A stretch of 40,206 nt of DNA from a virus: the IMG/VR virus record IMGVR_UViG_3300046791_000098, positions 1 through 40,206 of that record, one strand, 5' to 3'. Position 1 is the first letter of the stretch; the number at the start of each line of letters is the position of its first letter. The notes beneath the pieces were generated by a model, which was given only the letters and a program-made list of their open reading frames with translations, ran no database searches and was not told the origin of the DNA. Shown here one piece after another: positions 23,848 to 30,143 of this stretch. The position numbers and the translations under genes were made by a program.

Positions 23848-24477
23848 TTATTTGTTTAGGCTATCATACTTCCAGGCCTTCTCTTTCAGCCTTTCATTCT
23901 CTGCTTTTAGTTCCTCTAACTTTTCTAAAATCGGTTCTTCAATTTGTCTTTTATATTCAGGAAAATATTTTTCTGCTTCGGCTTGATTATACTCATGGGT
24001 CATGTTGTCCATTGTCAGGTCGTTGATCTTAGCTTTTAGTTCCTCTAACCCTTGCTTTAGGGATTCTATTTCTGAATCTTGGGACGAGATGACTTTTTTA
24101 TAGCTTTCTATTTCGTCGTGGTAATTATTGCATCTTGCCGTCATGTTTTCAAAAGTTTTTACAGATGCGCTTTCTTTCAGTTCTTCACACTCCTTCTCTT
24201 TCTCTGTGCATTTAGATTGAAGAGCGGTGTAACGGTTTCTGAATTTTTCTACAACTGATTTACTAATTGAATAAGTATTTGTTTTATCAGAAAGGTTATA
24301 AAGTTTATAAACATTAATTTGTTCTTTCAATCGAGTATTCTCCTTTTCCAATTCTTCCCGCCCATCGGTTGCAAGTTCTTCAGACCATAATATTTTACCG
24401 TTGTTGCCATCAATTACTTCCCAATGGCTATGTGCGCCGTTATCAGCAAATGCTTCGTTTAGTATTGGCTTTATCAT
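23848..24477 (-). CDS. Coiled-coil protein (209 aa)
   Basis: After a short folded-looking N-terminus (HWEVIDGNNGKILWSEEL, residues about 18-35), nearly the entire chain is charged heptad-like helix, with stretches such as EELEKENTRLKEQINVY and a C-terminal EKLEELKAENERLKEKAW. It is likely an extended dimer or trimer. No enzymatic motif is visible. It belongs to the leftward operon of small accessory genes. A similar coiled-coil gene lies upstream at 25089-25691. Confidence 0.7.
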   Translation of the reverse strand: MIKPILNEAFADNGAHSHWEVIDGNNGKILWSEELATDGREELEKENTRLKEQINVYKLYNLSDKTNTYSISKSVVEKFRNRYTALQSKCTEKEKECEELKESASVKTFENMTARCNNYHDEIESYKKVISSQDSEIESLKQGLEELKAKINDLTMDNMTHEYNQAEAEKYFPEYKRQIEEPILEKLEELKAENERLKEKAWKYDSLNK

Positions 24478-24488
24478 ATTTTATTTAT

Positions 24489-24659
24489 TTATAAAACCTC
24501 TGGTAAATCTTCGTCCTGTTCTATATATTCGCAATGTTCGCCACAACAAGGGCAGATGCCATAATCTTCTGAATCATTATCGCCGTTGCCCCTTGGTTCT
24601 TCACCACAGCAATCAGAAACTTTTAGCTTACCCATTCCTTCTTTCGGTATAGTTGACAT
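24489..24659 (-). CDS. Small Cys-rich, probably zinc-binding protein (56 aa)
   Basis: I start this gene at 24659; the longer frame to 24728 would run across a hairpin and the end of the upstream gene. The product has two cysteine pairs, DCCGEEP near residue 16 and CPCCGEHC near residue 36, then a very acidic tail. This fits a small zinc knuckle or ribbon. The same pattern (small Cys4 plus acid tail) recurs in the 59-residue gene at the operon's end. Confidence 0.65.
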   Translation of the reverse strand: MSTIPKEGMGKLKVSDCCGEEPRGNGDNDSEDYGICPCCGEHCEYIEQDEDLPEVL

Positions 24660-24680
24660 TGTTTTTATTTTATAATTCCC

Positions 24681-24694
24681 CCGTCTAAAGACGG
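24681..24694 (-). other. Intergenic hairpin before the Cys-rich gene
   Basis: CCGTC and GACGG pair around a four-base loop in the gap between two leftward genes. The 3' side is AT-rich (TAAAATAAAAACA) up to the ATG, so it may be an RNA processing or translation-control element rather than a terminator. Confidence 0.4.
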
Positions 24695-24701
24695 AAGCGG
24701 T
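24688..24701 (-). repeat. Intergenic 14-base repeat, copy 1
   Basis: Read on the minus strand, ACCGCTTCCGTCTT begins two bases after a stop codon. The identical 14-mer begins directly after the stop of the preceding gene at 25088-25075. Both copies are followed by an A/T-rich run and then an ATG. Confidence 0.7.
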
Positions 24702-24703
24702 GA

Positions 24704-25054
24704 TTAAGTGTTTTGTTGGTTGTACCATGTGATGAATTGAAGCGTATCTTTATAAACATCCTCAATTTCTATCATCTTAGTCTCCATGTTCGGATTTAAC
24801 GCCTTCCATAATCTCCGCCTTGCTTCTACAAAGGCTGAATCTCTAATTAACATTGGCTGCTTATCAGACATAAGTAATTCGTAAATAACCTTCAAGCATT
24901 TGTTATGAACGGGCATAAGTTCATTCCAGTTTACCTCATAGCAATATGCAGCTACCAACATTTTATCTGAATTAACCCACTCTTGTTGGTCATCAGTAAC
25001 ATTACCCATAAACTCAGCGATCAATTTATTTCCTTCTTGTATTTCCTTACTCAT
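24704..25054 (-). CDS. Conserved phage hypothetical protein (116 aa)
   Basis: The opening EGNKLIAEFMG and the later NWNELMPVHNKC resemble a family often seen in Bacteroidota phages (typically NKxIAEFMG, then SWDWLMPVVEK), whose function is unknown. The rest is helical, with an Arg-rich helix ARRRLWKAL and a closing aromatic helix. It stands between the two 14-base repeat copies in the leftward operon. Confidence 0.7.
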   Translation of the reverse strand: MSKEIQEGNKLIAEFMGNVTDDQQEWVNSDKMLVAAYCYEVNWNELMPVHNKCLKVIYELLMSDKQPMLIRDSAFVEARRRLWKALNPNMETKMIEIEDVYKDTLQFITWYNQQNT

Positions 25055-25074
25055 GGTTAATATTTTTATTTTTT

Positions 25075-25088
25075 AAGACGGAAGCGGT
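25075..25088 (-). repeat. Intergenic 14-base repeat, copy 2
   Basis: Identical to the copy at 24688-24701 and in the same orientation. It follows directly on the TAA of the gene at 25089-25691 and precedes an A-rich run and the ATG at 25054. Confidence 0.7.
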
Positions 25089-25691
25089 TTAGAGATTTAA
25101 AAGTTGTTTGAGTTCATTATAATCATTATCTTTTTCAATGTTACCATCGCTACCTATATGTTCGTAAAGCATTTCTATATTAGAAATCGCTTTCCCTAAC
25201 CCTTCCTCCAATTCACTTATCCTTGATTGAAGCTCTTGTCTATGTCTTGCTGCTTCCATAGCTTTATCACACCATTCTTTTGAAGATTTAGTTTTCTTTT
25301 CAAGTTCTATTTCTACATCTTTCAATCTTTCAACTTCCTTTTTCAACTCCTCACAGTCTCGGTCACCTGTGGGGGAGGGGGTAGGTTCAGGTATTGATTT
25401 TAGCCGCTGCCATTCTCTAAGGGCTTCGTGCCATTTCATAAATAAATTATGTGATTCTTCTGGCATTCTATCAACATCCAATCGGTCAGTATTCCAATCA
25501 GAATAAGTTGCTATGTTCAATTCAGCCGCTTCACATCTTTGTTTCCAATAATTTTCCGAAGAAGTAGCACAGGGTTCTATGGATTCGGATAGGTATTCAA
25601 AAAACTCTCTAATGCTGTTGCCAATCAATATGCCTCCGTTTCGCTTTGTTTCTTTACACCATTTTTTATACTGTTCTTCGGGGAATTTCAT
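25089..25691 (-). CDS. Hypothetical protein with C-terminal coiled coil (200 aa)
   Basis: The N-terminal 95 residues look globular and aromatic (EEQYKKWCKETKRNGG, NYWKQRCEAAELNIATYSDW). A Pro-rich linker (PEPTPSPTGD) leads into about 75 residues of coiled coil (CEELKKEVERLKDVEIELEKK). Family unknown. It is the second coiled-coil gene of this operon and lies three bases from the MazG-like gene upstream. Confidence 0.65.
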   Translation of the reverse strand: MKFPEEQYKKWCKETKRNGGILIGNSIREFFEYLSESIEPCATSSENYWKQRCEAAELNIATYSDWNTDRLDVDRMPEESHNLFMKWHEALREWQRLKSIPEPTPSPTGDRDCEELKKEVERLKDVEIELEKKTKSSKEWCDKAMEAARHRQELQSRISELEEGLGKAISNIEMLYEHIGSDGNIEKDNDYNELKQLLNL

Positions 25692-25694
25692 ATA

Positions 25695-26117
25695 TTAATA
25701 TTTTTTGCCGTGATACTTTTCTCTAAGTGAATTATACCGCATCTTTGCTTGGATATGCCATTCAAGATTAATTTTCTTAAATGCTGCTAAGTCCATAACA
25801 CGAATCATTATATCAGCTAATTCATCCTCGAAATTATTTTTAACTTCTTGTTCAAAAAGCTGCTTAAAATCAAAATCATCAATATCCTCTTGCTGAATTA
25901 CTGGCGGGTCACCATAACTCCAATCACAATACATATCCTTTCTATCTGCTTCCAATGCTTCTGAAACTTCACTATGAATAAGAGCAAGCATTTCACCAAT
26001 GTTTTTTTCTTTATCAAAAAAGCCTTTCTCTTTGGCATTATTATGGATTTCTGCGGCTAAATCATTTACACCACTTGCTTTCACCCATCTGCATCCCTGC
26101 CTATTATTATTTTCCAT
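25695..26117 (-). CDS. MazG-like nucleotide pyrophosphohydrolase
   Basis: The helical chain carries the paired acidic motifs of the MazG / all-alpha NTP-PPase group: LIHSEVSEALEA with Glu-x-x-Glu in the first helix, and FEDELADIMIRVMDLA with Glu-x-x-Asp in the second. Such enzymes hydrolyse NTPs or dNTPs to monophosphates, and phage versions may alter nucleotide pools or the host alarmone response. Length (140 residues) is normal for phage single-domain forms. It overlaps the upstream gene by 11 bases. Confidence 0.85.
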   Translation of the reverse strand: MENNNRQGCRWVKASGVNDLAAEIHNNAKEKGFFDKEKNIGEMLALIHSEVSEALEADRKDMYCDWSYGDPPVIQQEDIDDFDFKQLFEQEVKNNFEDELADIMIRVMDLAAFKKINLEWHIQAKMRYNSLREKYHGKKY

Positions 26118-26358
26118 GATTGAGTGTTTGTTGATTGAATAATTCTTGATTGATATATTTCAGGGCAGCCGTAACACACTTGGCACGATCAATGCAAGTT
26201 TTTATTTTATTATCATCAGCATCACTTCTGAATGTCACATTTCTATCATTATTGCCATGATTTAAATAAAATGCTTTTGTCTTGTAATTCAGGCTTGCTT
26301 CAATATATGCTTCGCCTTCAAAAAACTCAACCGTTGCCCATGTTTTTATTACTTTCAT
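26107..26358 (-). CDS. Hypothetical protein (83 aa)
   Basis: A small protein with an N-terminal beta meander (KTWATVEFFEGEAYIEASLNY broken near its middle) and a C-terminal helix (IDRAKCVTAALKYINQEL). No family recognised. It is coupled on both sides: an ATGA overlap with the DUF551 gene upstream and an 11-base overlap with the MazG-like gene downstream. Confidence 0.65.
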   Translation of the reverse strand: MKVIKTWATVEFFEGEAYIEASLNYKTKAFYLNHGNNDRNVTFRSDADDNKIKTCIDRAKCVTAALKYINQELFNQQTLNHGK

Positions 26359-26669
26359 ATCGGCTCTGGTTTATTTGGTAGCGGCATCCAATATTTAACA
26401 TCGTATCTTATTCTAAACGGAGCATACCAATCTCCGTCTTCTGTATATTTTGCTATGTTTATATGTGATTCTAAAAATTCATCCAACTCAAAAACTAAAA
26501 CTCTCTTTCCCGTTTCGGGCAATCCATCTTCCACCCTCGTCCATCCCTGCCTATTGAGGGAGGCGTATTCGGTCATTGCCGCTTTGATACTATCCAACAT
26601 AGTCCCATAAACTAATGGGCAATGCTTTTTCAGCACATCTTCAATAGTAGGTGTCATAGTCTTTTCCAT
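26355..26669 (-). CDS. DUF551-type protein (104 aa)
   Basis: The C-terminal 60 residues follow the DUF551 pattern common in phage genomes: GWTRVEDGLPETGKRVLVFE, then a strand-rich middle with GDWYAPF, and the closing VKYWMPLPNKPEP. Function is unknown in the family. The N-terminal 45 residues are helical and add an IEDVLKKHCP-like segment. A smaller protein at 32430-32621 shows a similar, degenerate pattern. Confidence 0.8.
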   Translation of the reverse strand: MEKTMTPTIEDVLKKHCPLVYGTMLDSIKAAMTEYASLNRQGWTRVEDGLPETGKRVLVFELDEFLESHINIAKYTEDGDWYAPFRIRYDVKYWMPLPNKPEPI

Positions 26670-26680
26670 GTTTAAAGGTT

Positions 26681-26947
26681 TTATCTATTGATTAGGGGGT
26701 TAGAGATTAGAGTTCTTCCTTTAGTGAGAAGTCCCATTTTCTTGCAATCTTCAACAGTTAAAAATTTCCATTTAATTACTGATTCTCTCGTTATGTTTCT
26801 ATCTATATTTTCTTCTTGTAAATTTAAAACAACGGTATCAATAGAGTCTGCCGCCATTACAATTTGCATTAATTTTTTAGGATTGTCAAATACCATATAC
26901 GCCTCAATAACTTTTGTCTTAATATATTTCTGCGGTTTATTCACCAT
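26681..26947 (-). CDS. Hypothetical protein (88 aa)
   Basis: A small basic protein of unknown family (KTKVIEAYMVFDNPKKLMQI near the start; FLTVEDCKKMGLLTKG near the end). It is the first gene downstream of the structured non-coding segment on the leftward transcript, with about 30 bases between the segment and its ATG. If that segment is a cis-acting leader, this gene and those after it would be the targets. Confidence 0.6.
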   Translation of the reverse strand: MVNKPQKYIKTKVIEAYMVFDNPKKLMQIVMAADSIDTVVLNLQEENIDRNITRESVIKWKFLTVEDCKKMGLLTKGRTLISNPLINR

Positions 26948-26975
26948 ACAATTATTTTAAATAGTTACAAAATAT

Positions 26976-27167
26976 CGGGTTGAATGGTAACAGACGAACT
27001 TTTGCAATTAGCGCATCGGTTCGGAGCATTACCTCTTTACTTTTTATCCCATCACACCACCAACCCGAATATATTAAAAGAACATTGGCGGCTACAAACC
27101 CCGATTACGACCAATGTTCACACGGGAGGGGCTGTCATAGCTTCATTGGTTTCCCCGTAGCCGCCAA
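26976..27167 (-). ncRNA. Structured non-coding element with mutually exclusive long-range stems
   Basis: This gap of about 230 bases has no convincing gene but dense pairing. Outer stem of the first domain (plus-strand coordinates): TTGGCGGCTAC at 27085-27095 with GTAGCCGCCAA at 27157-27167, enclosing ACCAATG 27110-27116 with CATTGGT 27144-27150. A competing perfect nine-pair stem is GAACATTGG 27080-27088 with CCAATGTTC 27111-27119; on the leftward transcript it is followed by TTTT, so it looks like a terminator. The second domain is nested: CGGGTTG 26976-26982 with CAACCCG 27061-27067, GGTAA 26986-26990 with TTACC 27029-27033, and CGAAC 26995-26999 with GTTCG 27019-27023. It is richer in GC than its surroundings. 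It may be a riboswitch-like leader, a free RNA or a small mobile element. The strand is inferred from the operon. Confidence 0.5.
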
Positions 27168-27174
27168 ATAATTT

Positions 27175-27261
27175 TTAAACCAGAACTTCGCTGCCTTCTT
27201 TGCTTGTGATCACTCTCAAAGAAGGTTTGAAATTAAAATCCTTTAATGCTTTGTCTTTCAT
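27175..27261 (-). pseudogene. Displaced 3' end of the gene interrupted by the HNH endonuclease
   Basis: This 28-codon frame starts at an ATG that overlaps the HNH gene's TGA. Its residues 5-17 (ALKDFNFKPSLRV) match the C-terminal part of the gene on the far side of the HNH gene (ALKDFDFKPSLRV) with one change, while the DNA differs at most third positions. After that the two tails diverge. I infer that the HNH gene was inserted near the end of that gene. The true or an older 3' end now lies here, while the upstream gene carries a replacement end. Confidence 0.65.
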
Positions 27262-27692
27262 AAAAAAGATTCATTTAAAATAATGCCCTTTCTTTTACAT
27301 TTTTCAATATGCTTTTTACAGTATTTTTCTCTGCCCTTATACGGCCTTTTGTTTCCAGTATTCCCCTTACACTTAATCCCAATTCTTATACGGTGATTAA
27401 TGTTTTCTTGTAGCGTACACCACTCTAAATTTATCGCCCTATCATCTGTCTTGATCCCGTTTATATGGTTTACCTGTGGTAGATTATCTGGATTAGGATG
27501 AAATGCCAATGCGACAACCCTTGCTATGTGCCTATTATATGGTTTGTTTTTAACACGAATACCTATACAATACCTGCCGTCTCTTTTACATAAATACTTC
27601 TTTCTAAGTCTTCCGGTTTTGGCGTTTCTAATATCGCCGTTTTCGCTAACTTCATACATCTCAAATAGTATTTCAGACAATCTCCATTCCAT
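27258..27692 (-). CDS. HNH homing endonuclease with NUMOD4 domain
   Basis: The 144-residue protein has an N-terminal NUMOD4-like DNA-binding stretch (MYEVSENGDIRNAKTGRL) and an HNH_3-type nuclease with HIARVVALAFHPNP, then VNHINGIKTDD and INLEWCTLQENINHR. A basic tail rich in Lys and Cys follows. These free-standing enzymes cut a target gene in related phages and spread by repair. It sits between a gene and a stray copy of that gene's end, with a two-base gap on one side and an ATGA overlap on the other. Confidence 0.88.
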   Translation of the reverse strand: MEWRLSEILFEMYEVSENGDIRNAKTGRLRKKYLCKRDGRYCIGIRVKNKPYNRHIARVVALAFHPNPDNLPQVNHINGIKTDDRAINLEWCTLQENINHRIRIGIKCKGNTGNKRPYKGREKYCKKHIEKCKRKGIILNESFL

Positions 27693-27694
27693 AA

Positions 27695-28042
27695 TTAATA
27701 ATTTCCTACTATTTTATTACGCTCTAATTCCACATCAACATCTAAAACATTAGAAACCCTTAGCGACGGCTTAAAGTCAAAATCTTTAAGAGCCTTCCCT
27801 AAAGCTTCAAAGAACTCTTCTTCGGAAATGTGTTCCCATTCTTTATAGGCTTTTACAATATCTCTTTTTGCGCCCTCAATAGAATCATTAGAAAGGAATG
27901 TTCTTTTACCTTCTATCTGAAAAATGTTGATTACACATTCTTCAATTACTCCTAAATAGGAAAAAGAATTTTTAAAAAAAGCAGGAGTTTCAATTTCAAT
28001 TTCTACTTCCTGTTCGATGTTTACTTTGGTTTTTAGTAGCAT
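27695..28042 (-). CDS. Hypothetical protein, first gene of the leftward operon (115 aa)
   Basis: The protein starts with a beta hairpin (LLKTKVNIEQEVEIEIETP). It is then helical (GAKRDIVKAYKEWEHISEEEF, cut here by no known motif) and ends with ALKDFDFKPSLRV followed by a short acidic tail. No family is known to me. Its promoter lies in the divergent region just upstream. The 3' end seems to have been rebuilt beside the HNH insertion, since a diverged copy of the ALKDF segment lies beyond that gene. Confidence 0.65.
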   Translation of the reverse strand: MLLKTKVNIEQEVEIEIETPAFFKNSFSYLGVIEECVINIFQIEGKRTFLSNDSIEGAKRDIVKAYKEWEHISEEEFFEALGKALKDFDFKPSLRVSNVLDVDVELERNKIVGNY

Positions 28043-28071
28043 AACGTTTGTTTTATTGGTTTGTTAATGAT

Positions 28072-28101
28072 GCAAATTAAACAGTCTTTTTGATACCACA
28101 A
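28072..28101 (-). promoter_or_regulatory. Leftward promoter of the divergent region
   Basis: On the minus strand a TTG (28101-28099) is followed after 19 bases by TAATTTGC (28079-28072), close to the Bacteroidota pattern TTG-N19-TAnnTTTG. The start codon at 28042 lies about 30 bases further on. This is the only gap in the leftward block that could hold a promoter before its first gene. Confidence 0.5.
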
Positions 28102-28131
28102 AATATTTATTAATAATTTTCAATAAAATAT

Positions 28132-28161
28132 TTGTTTATTTAAAATAAACCGTTATCTTAG
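28132..28161 (+). promoter_or_regulatory. Rightward promoter of the divergent region (leaderless start)
   Basis: TTG at 28132-28134 and TATCTTAG at 28154-28161 are 19 bases apart, matching TTG-N19-TAnnTTTG with one change. The ATG of the regulator starts four bases after the -7 box. Transcription should therefore begin at or beside the ATG, giving a leaderless or nearly leaderless message. Confidence 0.6.
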
Positions 28162-28165
28162 CATT

Positions 28166-28387
28166 ATGAAAGTAAAAGAAATAACACAAAAAACAGCAGT
28201 AACCCTTGATGAAAAGGGAATATTGCAGCGCCTTTCTAATGGGGAAAGGACGGAAATTGTAGCTGAAGAATTTGAGCTATCGCTAAGCACATTTGCTACA
28301 AAACTAAGGGAGATGCGTATTAAATATAAATGTGAGAACACAACGCATTTGGTAGCCTATTTTTTAAGAAAAGGAATAATAAATTAA
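28166..28387 (+). CDS. Small LuxR-type helix-turn-helix regulator (73 aa)
   Basis: The chain matches the DNA-binding domain of the LuxR/GerE group without any sensor part: QRLSNGERTEIVAEEFELS, recognition helix STFATKLREMRIKYK, then NTTHLVAYFLRKGII at the C-terminus. It is the first gene of the rightward early block and faces the leftward promoter. It is the best candidate for a regulator of the divergent region, either activating early genes or controlling the late switch. No repressor of the CI type accompanies it. Confidence 0.75.
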   Translation: MKVKEITQKTAVTLDEKGILQRLSNGERTEIVAEEFELSLSTFATKLREMRIKYKCENTTHLVAYFLRKGIIN

Positions 28388-28389
28388 CC

Positions 28390-28530
28390 ATGATAGCAGT
28401 CATCTTTACTTTAGTCGTTTTGCTTTTTACCGGAATAATATTTATCGCACTTCCGTACATACGAGAAAACGATCAGATGAAAAAGCAAAAGAAGATTTGG
28501 AACGACTTTGACGAAAATTCTTATCATTAA
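28390..28530 (+). CDS. Small single-pass membrane protein (46 aa)
   Basis: An ATG two bases after the regulator's stop opens a 46-codon frame. Residues 2-22 form one strong transmembrane helix (IAVIFTLVVLLFTGIIFIAL). A charged cytoplasmic-type tail follows (RENDQMKKQKKIWNDFDENS). Position right at the front of the early block hints at a role in early takeover or exclusion of other phages. No family recognised. Confidence 0.65.
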   Translation: MIAVIFTLVVLLFTGIIFIALPYIRENDQMKKQKKIWNDFDENSYH

Positions 28531-28545
28531 CTTAAAATACAAATC

Positions 28546-29169
28546 ATGTCAATTATCGCATCTAATTCAGCACAGCAACGGGAGCTTATTCCCGCAGGAA
28601 ACTATATTGCCCGTTGTTATCAAATGATACACATAGGCACAGTACAGGAGTTAATAATGGGTGAAGTAAAAACCGTCAATAAAGTAAGGATCGGTTGGGA
28701 GCTTCCAGAAGAAAGAAGGGTTTTTAAAACTGAGAACGGGGAGCAGCCTTTTGTAATCTCTAAGGAGTTCACTTTATCAATGCACGAAAAAAGTAATCTC
28801 AGAAAGACTTTAGCCTCCTGGAGGGGTAAGGATTTTTCAGAGGACGAAGTAAAGAGCTTTGATATTACAAAACTTCTTGGAGTTCCTTGTATGCTTAACG
28901 TAATCCACAAGCAGGGTAAACGTGATCCGTCTAAGAGTTACGAAGAAATTGCAGGGGTTAGTCCACTTCCTAAATCGGTTAAATGTCCGGCACAGGAAAA
29001 CCCTACTTTGATATTGGCATACGATCATTTTGATACAGAAGTTTTTGATAAATTGCCTGACTTCATTAAGGATAAAATAAGGTCAAGTGACGAATATAAA
29101 AAGATGAAAAACCCGCACGAAACCCAAATTCAAAAAGACGAAGAACCAAACGATGATTTGCCCTTCTAA
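28546..29169 (+). CDS. Single-stranded DNA-binding protein-like (207 aa)
   Basis: The protein begins with RELIPAGNYIARCYQMIHIG, typical of a strand-rich phage replication protein related in layout to gp2.5- and DUF669-like binders. It ends in an acidic tail finishing DDLPF, like the C-terminal tip (DDIPF) by which bacterial SSB proteins recruit partners. I infer an SSB-type role in replication and recombination. Neighbours include a NinG-like nuclease, in keeping with this. The stop shares a base with the next start (TAATG). Confidence 0.68.
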   Translation: MSIIASNSAQQRELIPAGNYIARCYQMIHIGTVQELIMGEVKTVNKVRIGWELPEERRVFKTENGEQPFVISKEFTLSMHEKSNLRKTLASWRGKDFSEDEVKSFDITKLLGVPCMLNVIHKQGKRDPSKSYEEIAGVSPLPKSVKCPAQENPTLILAYDHFDTEVFDKLPDFIKDKIRSSDEYKKMKNPHETQIQKDEEPNDDLPF

Positions 29170-29438
29170 TGATTACTGCAAAAGACATATTTAATTTAGA
29201 GCAAGAAATGGCTGCTGAATTGGCTTCGCAAATTTACGAGGCCGGGTTCAGCAGCGAAGAAAGGAATCAAATTTTCGCTGAATTTGGAGAAATGACGGAA
29301 GAAAGATATAACGAGCTTCTAAAAATCATTTCAGACAGGCAAATAAGCCCTTTGGCGAGGGTTAGAAATGGGGAGCTGCTTCTTATCTCAGATGTAATAA
29401 AAGCCGTAAAACAGGCTGTAAACAACCCAAACACATGA
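29169..29438 (+). CDS. Hypothetical protein (89 aa)
   Basis: A small acidic helical protein (LEQEMAAELASQIYEAGFSS; EMTEERYNELLKIISDRQI) of unknown family. Both ends are coupled: TAATG with the SSB-like gene and ATGA with the next. It sits in the recombination and replication group, and that context is the only hint to function. Confidence 0.65.
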   Translation: MITAKDIFNLEQEMAAELASQIYEAGFSSEERNQIFAEFGEMTEERYNELLKIISDRQISPLARVRNGELLLISDVIKAVKQAVNNPNT

Positions 29439-29788
29439 TAATAATAGGTTGCCAATTTGATGGACTCAGGACTTTGGCCGATAAGACGCTAAAGATAACC
29501 TTTGAAACGGGGGAGCTGAACCCTCAAGACCTTTTGGGACTGATGGAAAATATTAATCAGTTTGGTTACCTGGCTTTCAAGAAAGAACCGTTTGCGGAAA
29601 AGGAAAAAGAGATGTTAGATAATATGAAATCAGATTTTACATTTAAAGGAAAGACAAGCTCACAAAGATTAAGATCGGTACTTTATTTAATGTGGCAACA
29701 AAATAATGAGGGTTTTGATAGTTCGGTAAAACACTATGAACATCACATGGAGATTATTTTGAATCAGTATAAAAACAATTTACCTTGA
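29435..29788 (+). CDS. Conserved phage hypothetical protein (117 aa)
   Basis: The opening strands (IIIGCQFDGLRTLADKTLKI) and the segment ETGELNPQDLLGLMENINQF recall a family widespread in phage recombination modules. Its function is not established to my knowledge. The second half is helical with aromatic and basic residues (SSQRLRSVLYLMWQQNN). The stop overlaps a TTG start of the next gene. Confidence 0.68.
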   Translation: MIIIGCQFDGLRTLADKTLKITFETGELNPQDLLGLMENINQFGYLAFKKEPFAEKEKEMLDNMKSDFTFKGKTSSQRLRSVLYLMWQQNNEGFDSSVKHYEHHMEIILNQYKNNLP

Positions 29789-30051
29789 AATTAATTTATA
29801 AATACGAACTTCCTATTAATGATATGGTTAAAATAAAAATTCCATCAAGCCATAGAATTTTATCGGTTGGTGAACAGTTTGGAGATGTTTTTTTATGGGC
29901 AATAGTTAATAACGAATCTGAATTAGTGGAAAAGAAAATTTATATTTTCGGTACTGGTTATACATTACCAAACGATATTAATATTTATCATTTTATAGGA
30001 ACAGTTATAACCGATGGCGGTAATTACGTTTGGCACATATTTGAATTATGA
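29785..30051 (+). CDS. DUF7352-like protein (88 aa), TTG start
   Basis: The sequence IYKYELPINDMVKIKIPSSH, then GDVFLWAIVNNESE and IYIFGTGYTLP follows a small beta-rich phage family usually annotated as a domain of unknown function. The start is a TTG at 29785 overlapping the upstream TGA (TTGA). The next in-frame ATG would remove the conserved first strand. The stop overlaps a short remnant frame. Confidence 0.7.
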   Translation: MKLIYKYELPINDMVKIKIPSSHRILSVGEQFGDVFLWAIVNNESELVEKKIYIFGTGYTLPNDINIYHFIGTVITDGGNYVWHIFEL

Positions 30052-30125
30052 AACAAAGATCCCTTCCAGTTCTTTTAAAATTAGCACAAGCGGCCTTTAA
30101 CAAAAATCACGGGATATTACAATAG
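30048..30125 (+). pseudogene. Displaced 5' end of the NinG-like gene
   Basis: A 25-codon frame is coupled to the upstream gene by an ATGA overlap. It reads KQRSLPVLLKLAQAAFNK and then runs out after seven more residues. The intact gene beyond the HNH endonuclease starts SRSLKSLKKEAIRVFNK, with RSL, L, K, A and FNK in register. I infer this is the original beginning of that gene, cut off by the HNH insertion after the FNK codons. Confidence 0.65.
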
Positions 30126-30131
30126 TATTAT

Positions 30132-30139
30132 TATATTTG
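30132..30139 (+). promoter_or_regulatory. Perfect -7 box (TATATTTG) before the HNH gene
   Basis: TATATTTG matches TAnnTTTG exactly and ends four bases before the ATG at 30144, the same spacing as at 28161/28166. No TTG lies 19-21 bases upstream. If active it would give a leaderless HNH message independent of the operon. Confidence 0.4.
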
Positions 30140-30143
30140 TTAT

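Noticed and set aside
24401-24652. Rightward frames over the leftward accessory operon
   Set aside because: They overlap coupled leftward genes and show no domain or start signal.
26980-27171. A 63-codon rightward frame across the structured gap
   Set aside because: It runs against the operon, has no coupling or start context, and its sequence is explained by the stems. Composition does not resemble a phage protein.
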